From: an uncultured Flavobacteriales bacterium
GTDB lineage: Bacteria > Bacteroidota > Bacteroidia > Flavobacteriales > CAJXXR01
DNA: 64,000 nucleotides
Direction of reading: 5' to 3'
Assembly (NCBI GenBank): GCA_913063375.1
Contig: CAJXXR010000015.1
Span: 1 to 64,000, forward strand
The notes under the pieces were generated by a model. That model saw nothing but the letters and a program-made list of their open reading frames with translations, made no database searches and was not told where the DNA came from. Below are positions 9,475 through 19,175 of this stretch, piece by piece. How positions within the stretch are numbered: the first letter of the stretch is position 1; every line of letters begins with the position of its first letter. The position numbers and the translations under genes are program-made.

Positions 9475-9651
9475 ATGAGTCTATTTGAAAGACAAAAAAA
9501 ATTAGCTCCAGAAGACTTTTACAAAAGTCCTGAAGGCTATATAGTTTTCACGGAGCAATACCACCTTAAAAGAGGGTATTGTTGCAAGAGTGGATGTAAA
9601 CATTGCCCGTACGGTTACAACAGGAAAACGGGAAAAATAGAGAAGAAATGA
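9475..9651 (+). CDS. Small cysteine-rich protein (DUF5522-like)
   Basis: A 58-residue protein starting MSLFERQKKL and ending KTGKIEKK. Its C-terminal half carries CCKSGCKHCPYG, a cysteine cluster (Cys-Cys-x3-Cys-x2-Cys) that suggests a metal site. Short proteins with GxCCxxxCxHCPYG occur widely in Bacteroidota and proteobacteria; their function is not known to me. The stop codon overlaps the ATG of urocanate hydratase in ATGA, so the two are translationally coupled. Its reading frame is well supported by the motif despite the small size. Confidence 0.8.
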   Translation: MSLFERQKKLAPEDFYKSPEGYIVFTEQYHLKRGYCCKSGCKHCPYGYNRKTGKIEKK

Positions 9652-11654
9652 CAACAGCTGATTTTCAAGCAGATATAAAACAAGGGATTCCTTCAGAAAT
9701 TCCTGTAATGCCTCCTAAAGAGGATGGTATCAATCACGCACCTAAAAGAAAAGAAATTTTAAGTGCTGATGAAAAAAAACTAGCCATTCAAAATGCATTG
9801 CGTTATTTCCCAGCTAAGGATCATGGTGTTTTAGCTAAGGAATTTGCGGAGGAACTAAGCACCTTCGGTAGAATATACATGCATCGCTACCGACCTACTT
9901 ATAAGATGTACGCTCGCCCTATAGTTGAATATCCTGCGCAATGTGCACAAGCAGCAGCTATCATGTTGATGATTCAAAACAACTTGGATTATGCGGTAGC
10001 ACAACATCCCCATGAATTGATTACCTATGGTGGAAACGGTGCTGTATTCCAAAACTGGGCTCAGTACAGACTGTGTATGCAATATCTTTCTGAAATGACG
10101 GAAGAGCAGACCTTAGTAATGTACTCTGGTCACCCAATGGGCCTGTTCCCTTCGCATAAAGATGCACCAAGAGTGGTTGTTACCAATGGAATGATGATTC
10201 CAAATTATTCTCAACCGGATGATTGGGAAAAATTCAATGCACTAGGTGTAACGCAATACGGTCAAATGACTGCAGGCTCATATATGTATATTGGGCCTCA
10301 AGGAATTGTACATGGAACAACCATTACGGTACTAAATGCAGCTAGAAAAATCTCCAAAAATGGAGAAGGCATAGAAGGAAAACTTTTCCTTACTGCTGGG
10401 CTAGGTGGAATGAGTGGAGCTCAACCAAAAGCTGGAAATATTGCAGGTTGTGTTTCTGTTACAGCAGAAGTAAACGCTAAAGCTACCAAAACTAGACATG
10501 AACAAGGATGGGTAGATGAGGTAATATATGACCTTGACAAACTTGTTACTAGAGTACAAGAAGCCAAAGCTAATAAAGAAGTTGTTTCTATAGCCTATCA
10601 AGGAAATGTAGTGGATGTTTGGGAAAAATTCCTAGCTGCAGATGTTTTTGTAGATATGGGATCAGATCAAACTTCTCTGCACAACCCTTGGGCTGGTGGA
10701 TACTATCCAGTAGACATGAGCCTAGAGGATTCCAATGATATGATGGCGAACAATCCTGAATTATTCAAGGACAAAGTTCAAGCTACGCTAAGAAGACATG
10801 CAGATGCTGTAAATGGTCATACAGCTAGAGGAACTTATTTCTTCGATTATGGAAATGCATTCTTATTAGAAGCATCTAGAGCTGGAGCTGATATCATGGC
10901 GGAAAATAATATTGACTTCAGATATCCTTCTTATGTGCAGGATATCATGGGACCAATGTGTTTCGACTATGGCTTTGGACCTTTCAGATGGGTTTGCGCT
11001 AGTGGTAAACCGGAAGATCTAGAAGCAACAGATAGAATAGCCTGTGAAGTATTAGAGGAATTAAAGAAAAACTCCCCAGATGATATTCAGCAACAGATGA
11101 CTGATAATATCACTTGGATCAAGGGAGCTCAAGAAAATAAATTGGTCGTAGGTTCACAAGCAAGAATCCTATATGCTGATGCAGAAGGAAGAATGCAAAT
11201 TGCCTCAGCATTCAATAAAGCCATTTCAGAAGGTAAACTAGGGCCAGTGGTCTTAGGTCGTGATCATCATGATGTATCTGGAACAGATTCTCCATTTAGA
11301 GAAACGTCCAATATTTACGATGGATCGAAATTCACCTCAGATATGGCAATCCACAATGTAATTGGTGATTCTTTCAGAGGTGCTACCTGGGTATCTATCC
11401 ACAATGGTGGTGGTGTAGGCTGGGGAGAAGTTGTGAACGGTGGTTTTGGAATGCTTTTAGATGGTACTGATGATGCACAACGTAGATTGACGAATATGCT
11501 ATTTTGGGACGTAAATAATGGAATCAGCAGAAGAAGCTGGGCCAGAAATGAAGGTGCCATGACTGCTATTGAAAGAGCTATGGAACGTGAACCAAAATTG
11601 AAAGTAACGATGCCTAACCTAGTAAATAATGATATCCTTGAAGACCTTTTTTAA
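9648..11654 (+). CDS. hutU: Urocanate hydratase
   Basis: A 668-residue enzyme that converts urocanate to 4-imidazolone-5-propionate, the second step of histidine degradation, with NAD as a tightly bound electrophile. The NAD-binding GLGGMSGAQPKAG segment, the YGGNGAVFQNW block and the DYGNAF block are family signatures. It is longer than the ~560-residue proteobacterial form, as is usual for Bacteroidota members. The start is the ATG at 9648: the frame stays open upstream to 9603, but that part reads through the cysteine-rich small gene, and ATGA coupling supports 9648. No other hut gene (hutH, hutI, hutG) is present in the window, so the pathway must be encoded elsewhere or be incomplete. 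Confidence 0.95.
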   Translation: MTTADFQADIKQGIPSEIPVMPPKEDGINHAPKRKEILSADEKKLAIQNALRYFPAKDHGVLAKEFAEELSTFGRIYMHRYRPTYKMYARPIVEYPAQCAQAAAIMLMIQNNLDYAVAQHPHELITYGGNGAVFQNWAQYRLCMQYLSEMTEEQTLVMYSGHPMGLFPSHKDAPRVVVTNGMMIPNYSQPDDWEKFNALGVTQYGQMTAGSYMYIGPQGIVHGTTITVLNAARKISKNGEGIEGKLFLTAGLGGMSGAQPKAGNIAGCVSVTAEVNAKATKTRHEQGWVDEVIYDLDKLVTRVQEAKANKEVVSIAYQGNVVDVWEKFLAADVFVDMGSDQTSLHNPWAGGYYPVDMSLEDSNDMMANNPELFKDKVQATLRRHADAVNGHTARGTYFFDYGNAFLLEASRAGADIMAENNIDFRYPSYVQDIMGPMCFDYGFGPFRWVCASGKPEDLEATDRIACEVLEELKKNSPDDIQQQMTDNITWIKGAQENKLVVGSQARILYADAEGRMQIASAFNKAISEGKLGPVVLGRDHHDVSGTDSPFRETSNIYDGSKFTSDMAIHNVIGDSFRGATWVSIHNGGGVGWGEVVNGGFGMLLDGTDDAQRRLTNMLFWDVNNGISRRSWARNEGAMTAIERAMEREPKLKVTMPNLVNNDILEDLF

Positions 11655-12060
11655 AATACCTCAACTTAGACTGATTGCAGGTCTACTTTTTATTGCTGTA
11701 TTATTCAATGCCTGTGAAGACGATATTGTTTCTTCAGGAGATTTAAGGGATGAATATATTGGACAATGGACCTGCCACGAATCAAGTGAACAATACGGAG
11801 ATTCCGATTATTTTGTATCGGTAAGTAAAGGCATGGATGAAGATCATATCCTAATTTCAAACTTTTACAACCTAGGAGAATCTGAAAGTGTTTCTGTCTA
11901 TATCCAAGATAATTCCTTGACAATTTTAAATCAAACTGTAAAAGGGAATGATATTCAAGGAAGTGGAAATTCATCTATTAGTTTCAGCACAATAAACTTC
12001 ACATATACGGTGAATGATGGCGCTGAATTAGACCACGCCACAGCAGAATATACTAGGTAA
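11629..12060 (+). CDS. Small lipoprotein of unknown function
   Basis: A 143-residue protein whose N-terminus (LIAGLLFIAVLFNAC) is a lipoprotein signal with the lipobox Cys at residue 29, followed by acidic residues. The rest is a compact beta-rich domain resembling small Bacteroidota lipoproteins with a lipocalin-like or immunoglobulin-like composition (GQWTCHESSEQ near the start). The ATG lies inside the last 26 bases of hutU in another frame; that overlap suggests co-transcription. A terminator follows directly. I do not recognise a function. The only alternative is a shorter start, but the signal peptide supports this one. Confidence 0.65.
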   Translation: MISLKTFFKIPQLRLIAGLLFIAVLFNACEDDIVSSGDLRDEYIGQWTCHESSEQYGDSDYFVSVSKGMDEDHILISNFYNLGESESVSVYIQDNSLTILNQTVKGNDIQGSGNSSISFSTINFTYTVNDGAELDHATAEYTR

Positions 12061-12080
12061 ACCTAAACAATACAAAAAAA

Positions 12081-12112
12081 CCCCTTTACCAGAAAGGTAG
12101 AGGGGCTTTTTT
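12081..12112 (+). terminator. Rho-independent terminator
   Basis: CCCCTTTACC and GGTAGAGGGG form an imperfect 10-bp stem around a short AGAAA loop, followed by a T-run. It ends the hutU transcript. Confidence 0.8.
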
Positions 12113-12255
12113 GTGTTCAAATTTTCAGTTGTAACACCTTTTCTGTAAGAAATAATGGTTAACCTAAATTTAATATAATATAGATGTTCATTACCTTTTA
12201 ATAATACCTATATTGAGTGTTAACAAATGTCCCTATTTAATAAAACCAAACATAC

Positions 12256-15200
12256 ATGATTACGTTAAGAGCATCTATTTTCTTAACCCTCAAATTAACC
12301 CTAAGTTCATTACTATTATTTAACGCTTGTTCCTCCCCTCAAGAGGACGCATTAAACGCACTTCCAAAAGATAAATTATTCACAGAGATACCTAAAGAAT
12401 TAAGTCGAATAGACTTTGTAAATAAAATTACAAACAAGCCTAAAACCAACGAGAACATTCTTTCCTATGACTATTTTTACAATGGTGGAGGAGTGGCTGT
12501 TGGAGATATTAATAATGACGGTTTACAAGATATATTCATCACGGGTAATCAAGTACCTAATAAGTTATATATCAATAAAGGGAACTTACAATTTGAAGAT
12601 ATAACTACAAAGGCTGGTCTTACTTCCAATTTTTGGTCTTCAGGAGTAACCATGGTAGATTTAAACGAAGATGGATTTTTGGACATCTACGTTTGTAACG
12701 CAGGTCCAAAGGACGATCCAAATAGTAGACCCAATCAATTCTACCTCAACAATGGGAATGAGACATTTAAAGAATGTGCTCAAGAATATGGCATTCAAGA
12801 CAAAAATAAATCTACACAGTCTGCATTTTTAGATTACGATCAAGATGGTGATTTAGATCTATTTGTAATGAACCATGCATCCTTTTTCAAAACAACCATT
12901 TTTGATATTTATAAACTTATAAAAGACAAAAAGGAACTTAGAAAAGTCAGTAATAACCTTTTTATAAATAATGGTGACGGCACCTTTTCTGATGTCACAG
13001 AAGAAGCTGGAATATTAAAATATGGATTTGGACTTGGGCTCGCAATTAGCGATTTAAATTCCGATGGACTGCCTGACATCTATGTCTCCAACGACTTTGA
13101 CGTGCCCGACTTTATGTTTATGAATATGGGGGATGGCACCTTTCAAGATAGAATAAAGTCTACTACCAAACACATCACTTGGAGCTCTATGGGTTGTGAC
13201 ATTGCAGACATCAACAACGATGGTGCAATGGATATAGGGGTTGTAGATATGAGTCCGAATGATCATATTAGAAGTAAGACACTTATGAAATCCATGAATA
13301 CAGATTTCAACAAGATACTTATCAATAACCTAAAGCGTCAGCATCAATATATGTTCAACAGCTTACAGCTCAACAATGGAGATAATGTGTTCTCCGAAAT
13401 AGGGATGCTAGCTGGTGTTGGTAAAACAGACTGGAGTTGGACAGCCTTGTTTGCAGATCTAGACAACGATGGTTTCAAGGACTATTTCATTACCAATGGT
13501 TATAGAAAATATAGTACGGATAATGATTTCCAGATATACGTTAAGGCTATCAAGGATTCCGGTAAAGAAATAACGGATGAAGTTATAGCAGATATCTACG
13601 CTAGAATTCCAGAAGTGAAATTACCCAATATTCTATTTAGAAATAATCGTGACCTTACTTTTACAGATATCGCAATAGAGGAAGGACTTGAAAAACCAAC
13701 TTTTTCCTATGGTGCTGTTACAGCCGATCTTGATAATGATGGTGACTTGGATCTTGTAATCAATAATATTGATCAGGATTTCCTATTGTATCGTAATAAT
13801 TCTGATCAAGAAAAGAAGCGTTACCTTCAAATTCAACTGGAAGGAAAATACCTGAATTCAAGAGTTACCATCCATTATGGAGACAATGAATTACAGGTTC
13901 AAGAGCTATCCCCAACTAGGGGATACCAATCATCGATGCCTCATACCTTGCATTTTGGATTAGACAACAATAACCACGTTTCGAAAATTGAAATCCTTTG
14001 GCCAGATGGACAACTACAAGAGTTAGGAACCACAGCAACGAATCAGCTGATTAAAATAAAGCGTGCTAAAACTAAAAAGCCTATTCAGAAAAAGTTTGAT
14101 CTGCTTTTAGCCATGGAGAATCCTACGCGAAAAGGAATCAAGTATCGTCATCAAGAAAATGAACACGATGATTTCAACAAAGAAGTATTATTACCGCATG
14201 CTCAATCCAAATTAGGGCCCTTTACCGCTATAGGAGACATCAATAAAGATGGCTTTGACGACCTATTCCTGGGTGGAGCAAAAGGACAATCTGGTAGTAT
14301 TTTCATCCAGAATAAGGATGGAGATTTTTCCGCACTCCACTGCCCTGCACTCGAATTAGATAAAGAATCCGAAGACATGGATGCCCTATTTTTTGACGCA
14401 AATAATGATGGACATTTAGACCTCTATGTTGTGAGTGGCGGAGGAAGCGATTTTACAGCTGATTCCAAACTACTTCAAGACAGATTATATATGAATACGG
14501 GGAAGGGCAATTTCCAGAAAGCGAATAATGCACTTCCTAGAATGTTAAGCAGCGGAGCCAAGGTAAAAGCCTCTGACATTGATATGGATGGCGACCTTGA
14601 TTTATTCATAGGAGGAAGAACAGTTCCTGGACAATATCCATATAGCCCAAAAAGCTATTTGCTGAAGAATGAAAAAGGACATTTTACCGACATTACTAGC
14701 AAACAAGCGAATGACCTCCAAGAAATAGGAATGGTTACAGATTTTGTCTGGACAGATTTCAACAATGATAACTTCATCGATCTAATACTCGTTGGAGAAT
14801 GGATGCCCGTTAGCTATTTCAGTAATAATGGAAAGGGATATTTCACGAATCAAAATGACCTATACCCCTCTCAAAATCTCCAAGGCTGGTGGTATAGCAT
14901 TACTGCTGATGATCTTGACAATGATGGTGATGAAGATTATATAATTGGGAATATTGGATTAAACAATAAATTTCATCCAAGTCAAGAAAAACCATTACAT
15001 GTCTATGCTAAAGACTTCGACGAAAATGGAAATTCAGACATTGTTATAAGTTCATATTATAAGGGTAGGCAGGTACCTATGAGAGGAAAGGAATGTTCAA
15101 CGCAACAAATTCCAGGCTTGAAAGATAAATTCCCAAGCTACAAATCTTTTGCGCATGCTAGTCTCGAAGAAGTTTACGGGACCAAAAAGCTAGAAGAAAG

Positions 15201-15591
15201 CCTACATTTACAAGCGAATACATTTTCCTCTGTGGTACTATTTAACGATACTGATTCATTGCGAATTCATCAACTCCCAAATGAGGCTCAATTTTCGGCT
15301 ATCAACAAAATCATTGTTAAAGACATAGATAATAACGGAACAAAAGACCTTATTACCGTTGGAAACATGTATCATACAGAATTTGAAACTATACGTTATG
15401 ACGGATCCAATGGAATGGTTCTAAGTGGTGATGGAAGTGGTAATTTCAAAGCAGTACCCTACCCTAGCTCAGGACTCTTTGCTCCATTCGATGCAAAGGA
15501 CATGGAACTAATTGAAATTGGCCCCAACAAAAACAACCATTTGATAATTACCAACAACAACAGAGGTATTCAATTATATAGGTTAAAATAA
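12256..15591 (+). CDS. FG-GAP/VCBS repeat and ASPIC-UnbV lipoprotein, paralog 1
   Basis: A 1111-residue exported lipoprotein (lipobox LLFNAC, Cys25). It contains many calcium-binding DxDxDG-type loops of FG-GAP/VCBS beta-propeller blades, such as GDINNDGLQD, DYDQDGDLDLF and DLNSDGLPDIY. An ASPIC/UnbV domain lies at about residues 536-610 (VTIHYGDNE... LHFGL... ILWPDG). A second propeller follows, starting at the conserved LLPHAQSKLGPFTAIGD. The architecture implies a large extracellular binding protein anchored in the outer membrane, usually found near SusC/SusD systems in Bacteroidota; none is adjacent here. It is the first of three tandem paralogs of nearly equal length. No catalytic residues are recognisable; ligand unknown. 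A terminator separates it from paralog 2. Confidence 0.85.
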   Translation: MITLRASIFLTLKLTLSSLLLFNACSSPQEDALNALPKDKLFTEIPKELSRIDFVNKITNKPKTNENILSYDYFYNGGGVAVGDINNDGLQDIFITGNQVPNKLYINKGNLQFEDITTKAGLTSNFWSSGVTMVDLNEDGFLDIYVCNAGPKDDPNSRPNQFYLNNGNETFKECAQEYGIQDKNKSTQSAFLDYDQDGDLDLFVMNHASFFKTTIFDIYKLIKDKKELRKVSNNLFINNGDGTFSDVTEEAGILKYGFGLGLAISDLNSDGLPDIYVSNDFDVPDFMFMNMGDGTFQDRIKSTTKHITWSSMGCDIADINNDGAMDIGVVDMSPNDHIRSKTLMKSMNTDFNKILINNLKRQHQYMFNSLQLNNGDNVFSEIGMLAGVGKTDWSWTALFADLDNDGFKDYFITNGYRKYSTDNDFQIYVKAIKDSGKEITDEVIADIYARIPEVKLPNILFRNNRDLTFTDIAIEEGLEKPTFSYGAVTADLDNDGDLDLVINNIDQDFLLYRNNSDQEKKRYLQIQLEGKYLNSRVTIHYGDNELQVQELSPTRGYQSSMPHTLHFGLDNNNHVSKIEILWPDGQLQELGTTATNQLIKIKRAKTKKPIQKKFDLLLAMENPTRKGIKYRHQENEHDDFNKEVLLPHAQSKLGPFTAIGDINKDGFDDLFLGGAKGQSGSIFIQNKDGDFSALHCPALELDKESEDMDALFFDANNDGHLDLYVVSGGGSDFTADSKLLQDRLYMNTGKGNFQKANNALPRMLSSGAKVKASDIDMDGDLDLFIGGRTVPGQYPYSPKSYLLKNEKGHFTDITSKQANDLQEIGMVTDFVWTDFNNDNFIDLILVGEWMPVSYFSNNGKGYFTNQNDLYPSQNLQGWWYSITADDLDNDGDEDYIIGNIGLNNKFHPSQEKPLHVYAKDFDENGNSDIVISSYYKGRQVPMRGKECSTQQIPGLKDKFPSYKSFAHASLEEVYGTKKLEESLHLQANTFSSVVLFNDTDSLRIHQLPNEAQFSAINKIIVKDIDNNGTKDLITVGNMYHTEFETIRYDGSNGMVLSGDGSGNFKAVPYPSSGLFAPFDAKDMELIEIGPNKNNHLIITNNNRGIQLYRLK

Positions 15592-15607
15592 AGCAATCAG
15601 CGTTAAA

Positions 15608-15642
15608 AAATAGTCCTCATTCATTTGAATTGAGGACTATTT
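15608..15642 (+). terminator. Terminator between FG-GAP paralogs 1 and 2
   Basis: A 12-bp perfect stem AAATAGTCCTCA/TGAGGACTATTT with an 11-base loop, itself partly self-complementary. The weak T-run after it makes termination likely but not certain. Confidence 0.65.
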
Positions 15643-15723
15643 CAATTACCACCAAGACTTGAATACAAATCAGTATAAATATCCGTATATTTAGTTGTTG
15701 TCCCACCTAGCCTAAATTTCACA

Positions 15724-18700
15724 ATGAAAAGATTATTCTCTCTCCACCTATCATTCAATACAATTTGCTTATTATTTGCACTGTATTTATTAAGTAGTGC
15801 ATGTTCCAACCCAAATTTGGAAAAGCTAAACGCTATCCCCTCCGACAAACTTTTCTCATCAATTCCAAAAGATCTTTCAGGCCTAAATTTCAGGAATGAT
15901 ATGAAAGATGATTTTACTAAGAATTTTAGTGTCTTAGATTATGAATATTTCTATAATGGAGGCGGTGTAGCCATTGGAGATATTAATAACGACGGCCTAC
16001 AAGATGTATTGGTTACGGGGAACCAGGTGAAAAACAAATTATTCCTTAATAAAGGTAATTTACAATTTGAAGACATTACTACTAAAGCCGGATTGGATCA
16101 ACAATTTTGGTCTACAGGAGCGACGATGGCAGACCTGAATAACGACGGTTTTCTAGACATCTATATTTGCAACTCCGGACCTGATAAAAACCCTGAGACT
16201 AGACCCAATCAATTCTATTTGAACAAGGGGGATCTAAGCTTCAAAGAATGCGCTAAAGAATTCGGAATCCAAGACCATAACTATTCAAATCAAGCAGCCT
16301 TTTTTGATTATGATCAAGATGGGGATTTAGACCTTTATGTCATGAATAATTGCTTATTCCAACAAACTCCCTTACTAGATATTTTCAAGCAGTTAAAAAA
16401 CAAGGATGTCTTGAAGGCTTCCAGTAATACCTTTTTCGAAAACAATGGTAATGGAACCTTTACAGACATAACGGAAGAAGCAGGCCTTTTGAGATACGGC
16501 TATGGACTTGGGTTGGTTATCAGTGATTTAAATTCTGACGGCCTATCAGATATCTATGTTTCCAACGATTACGATGTGCCAGACTTTATGTATATCAATA
16601 TGGGAAATGGTACCTTTAAAGATCAAATAAAATCAAAAACAAAGCACATCTCTTGGTACGGAATGGGTTGCGATATTGCTGATATCAACAACGATGGAGC
16701 TTTAGATATTGGTGTAGTAGACATGAGTCCAAATGATCATTTTAGAAGTAAAACTTTAATGAAAACAATGGACACCGATTTTAGCAAGGCATTGGTACAT
16801 CAATTGAAAAGACAACATCAATATATGTTCAATACCCTACAAGTGAACAATGGGGATAATGTATTTTCAGAGATAGGTTTAATGTCAGGGATTGCTAAAA
16901 CAGACTGGAGCTGGACTGCTTTATTTTCCGATTTAGACAATGATGGATACAAAGATTATTTCATCACCAATGGATATAGAAAATATGTAACCGACAATGA
17001 TTTCCAGAAAAAGGTAAACGAACAATCGGCCAAATCAAAACAAATAACACCGGCACAGTTTGATTCTTTATATCAAATTATGCCAGAGGTGAAGCTACCA
17101 AATGTACTATATAGAAATAAGGGGGATCTTACCTTTGAGGATATTGCTGAGGAGCAAGGAATGGAGCAAGCTACGTTTTCAAACGGAGCATCTATTGCCG
17201 ACCTTGATAATGACGGGGATTTAGATATTATTGTCAATAATATAGATGACGACCTTTTATTGTATAGAAATAATTCAAACAAACAGAAGGATAGAAACTA
17301 CCTTCAAATAAAACTAGAGGGACAAGCATTACAAGCACGGGTTACAGTATACTATGGTGATGAATTAAAACAAGTTCAGGAGGTATCCCCTACCCGTGGA
17401 TATTTATCAGCCATGCCTAGTCTCTTACATTTTGGATTAGGTCAATTTACTAGCTATGACAAAATTGAAGTCTTATGGCCAGATGGACAATTCCAAGTTG
17501 AGGATGCTGGAAAGACCAATCAACAATTGAGTATAACGAGGACTAAAACGTCCAAATCGCCAGCTCCTAGCTTCAACCTTTTACTATCCATGGAAAGCCC
17601 AAAAAAAATGGGCATAGGTTACCGTCATCAAGAAAATAATCATGACGACTTCGCAAAAGAAGTACTATTACCACATTCTCAATCAAAATTAGGCCCTTTT
17701 TCGGCTATTGGAGATATCAATAATGATGGACTAGACGATCTCTTTTTAGGAGGAGCTAAAGACCAAGAAGCAAGCATCTATATACAAAACAAGGAGGGAA
17801 AATTTGAACTACTAAACTGCAAAGCATTGTCACTAGACAAAGGGGCGGAAGATATGGACGCACTCTTTTTTGATTCGAATGCCGATGGCTATCTTGATCT
17901 TTATATAGTAAGTGGTGGTGGAAGCGATTTTGAAAATCAATCACATCTTCTTCAAGATAGATTATATATCAACAATCAAAGAGGGAACTTCTATAAGTCA
18001 AATGAAGCACTTCCAAAAATGCTGAGCAGTGGATCAAAAGTAAAAGCTGCGGATATAGATTCGGATGGAGATTTAGACCTCTTTATAGGAGGCAGAACCT
18101 CACCTGGGCAATATCCTCAATCCCCACAAAGCTATCTATTAAAAAATGACGGGGGAAGATTCACAGACGTCACAGCCCAACAAGCCAAGGACCTACAATA
18201 TCCTGGAATGATAACAGATTTCGTTTGGACAGACTTCAATCAAGACAAAAAATTGGATCTAATAGTTGTGGGAGAATGGATGCCTGTAAGCTTTTTCAGT
18301 AATGATGGTAAAGGAAATTTTGAACTGAAAAATGAAGATTACCCTTCTGATCAATTACAAGGATGGTGGTATAGTATTACAGCTGCAGACTTAGACAAAG
18401 ATGGAGTAGAAGACTATATACTGGGGAATATTGGTTTGAACAATAAGTTTCATCCTAGCCAAGAAAAGCCATTACATGTTTACGCCAATGACTTTGATGA
18501 AAATGGAAATTCAGATATTGTCATAAGTTCCTATTATAAGGGAAGACAAGTCCCAATGAGAGGAAAGGAATGTTCAACCCAACAAATTCCTGGTTTAGAA
18601 GATAAATTCCCAAGCTTTAAGTCCTTTGCCAATGCAAGCCTTGAGGAAGTCTATGGTAAAAAAGAATTGAAAGAAAGTCTTCATCTTAAAGCGAACACCT

Positions 18701-19068
18701 TTGCATCAGTGGTGATTTTAAATAAAGACCAAGGTTTTAGCATTCATCCCCTACCCAATGAGGCACAATTTTCAGCTATCAATAGAACCTTAGTAAGTGA
18801 TCTCAATCAAGATGGTTACCAAGACCTAATAACCGTAGGGAACATGTATCAAACAGAATTTGAAACCACTCGATACGACGCTTCTAATGGAAATATTCTC
18901 TTAGGTAATGGAACGGGGGAATTCAACCCAATGTCATTTCCCAATTCAGGCTTTTTCGCCCCTTTTGACGCCAAAGATATGGATTGGATAAAAATTGGTC
19001 CTAATCAAAAACCGTTACTTATAATTTCAAATAATAACCGAGGAATACAATTCTTTGGTTTAAAGTAA
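15724..19068 (+). CDS. FG-GAP/VCBS repeat and ASPIC-UnbV lipoprotein, paralog 2
   Basis: An 1114-residue lipoprotein (lipobox LLSSAC, Cys27) with the same domain order as its upstream neighbour: signal, first FG-GAP propeller, ASPIC/UnbV domain, second propeller. Long stretches are identical to paralog 1, for example the block from NIGLNNKFHPSQEKPLHVYA through YYKGRQVPMRGKECSTQQIPG. This points to a fairly recent tandem duplication. Differences concentrate in the segment around residues 205-235 and in the linker after the first propeller. It has a separate 132-base upstream region with a terminator, so it may be transcribed on its own. The ligand is unknown. Confidence 0.85.
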   Translation: MKRLFSLHLSFNTICLLFALYLLSSACSNPNLEKLNAIPSDKLFSSIPKDLSGLNFRNDMKDDFTKNFSVLDYEYFYNGGGVAIGDINNDGLQDVLVTGNQVKNKLFLNKGNLQFEDITTKAGLDQQFWSTGATMADLNNDGFLDIYICNSGPDKNPETRPNQFYLNKGDLSFKECAKEFGIQDHNYSNQAAFFDYDQDGDLDLYVMNNCLFQQTPLLDIFKQLKNKDVLKASSNTFFENNGNGTFTDITEEAGLLRYGYGLGLVISDLNSDGLSDIYVSNDYDVPDFMYINMGNGTFKDQIKSKTKHISWYGMGCDIADINNDGALDIGVVDMSPNDHFRSKTLMKTMDTDFSKALVHQLKRQHQYMFNTLQVNNGDNVFSEIGLMSGIAKTDWSWTALFSDLDNDGYKDYFITNGYRKYVTDNDFQKKVNEQSAKSKQITPAQFDSLYQIMPEVKLPNVLYRNKGDLTFEDIAEEQGMEQATFSNGASIADLDNDGDLDIIVNNIDDDLLLYRNNSNKQKDRNYLQIKLEGQALQARVTVYYGDELKQVQEVSPTRGYLSAMPSLLHFGLGQFTSYDKIEVLWPDGQFQVEDAGKTNQQLSITRTKTSKSPAPSFNLLLSMESPKKMGIGYRHQENNHDDFAKEVLLPHSQSKLGPFSAIGDINNDGLDDLFLGGAKDQEASIYIQNKEGKFELLNCKALSLDKGAEDMDALFFDSNADGYLDLYIVSGGGSDFENQSHLLQDRLYINNQRGNFYKSNEALPKMLSSGSKVKAADIDSDGDLDLFIGGRTSPGQYPQSPQSYLLKNDGGRFTDVTAQQAKDLQYPGMITDFVWTDFNQDKKLDLIVVGEWMPVSFFSNDGKGNFELKNEDYPSDQLQGWWYSITAADLDKDGVEDYILGNIGLNNKFHPSQEKPLHVYANDFDENGNSDIVISSYYKGRQVPMRGKECSTQQIPGLEDKFPSFKSFANASLEEVYGKKELKESLHLKANTFASVVILNKDQGFSIHPLPNEAQFSAINRTLVSDLNQDGYQDLITVGNMYQTEFETTRYDASNGNILLGNGTGEFNPMSFPNSGFFAPFDAKDMDWIKIGPNQKPLLIISNNNRGIQFFGLK

Positions 19069-19175
19069 ATCTACCATCATTCGATTCAAAATAAGGGGTA
19101 ATTCAGCCTTTTTTGATTAAATTTAGGGTCTAAATCTCAAATTAAAATACAGACCTCAAAAACATTAACTCGTTT

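Noticed and set aside
15642..15848. Leftward frame upstream of FG-GAP paralog 2
   Set aside because: It overlaps the start of paralog 2 on the opposite strand with no independent support.
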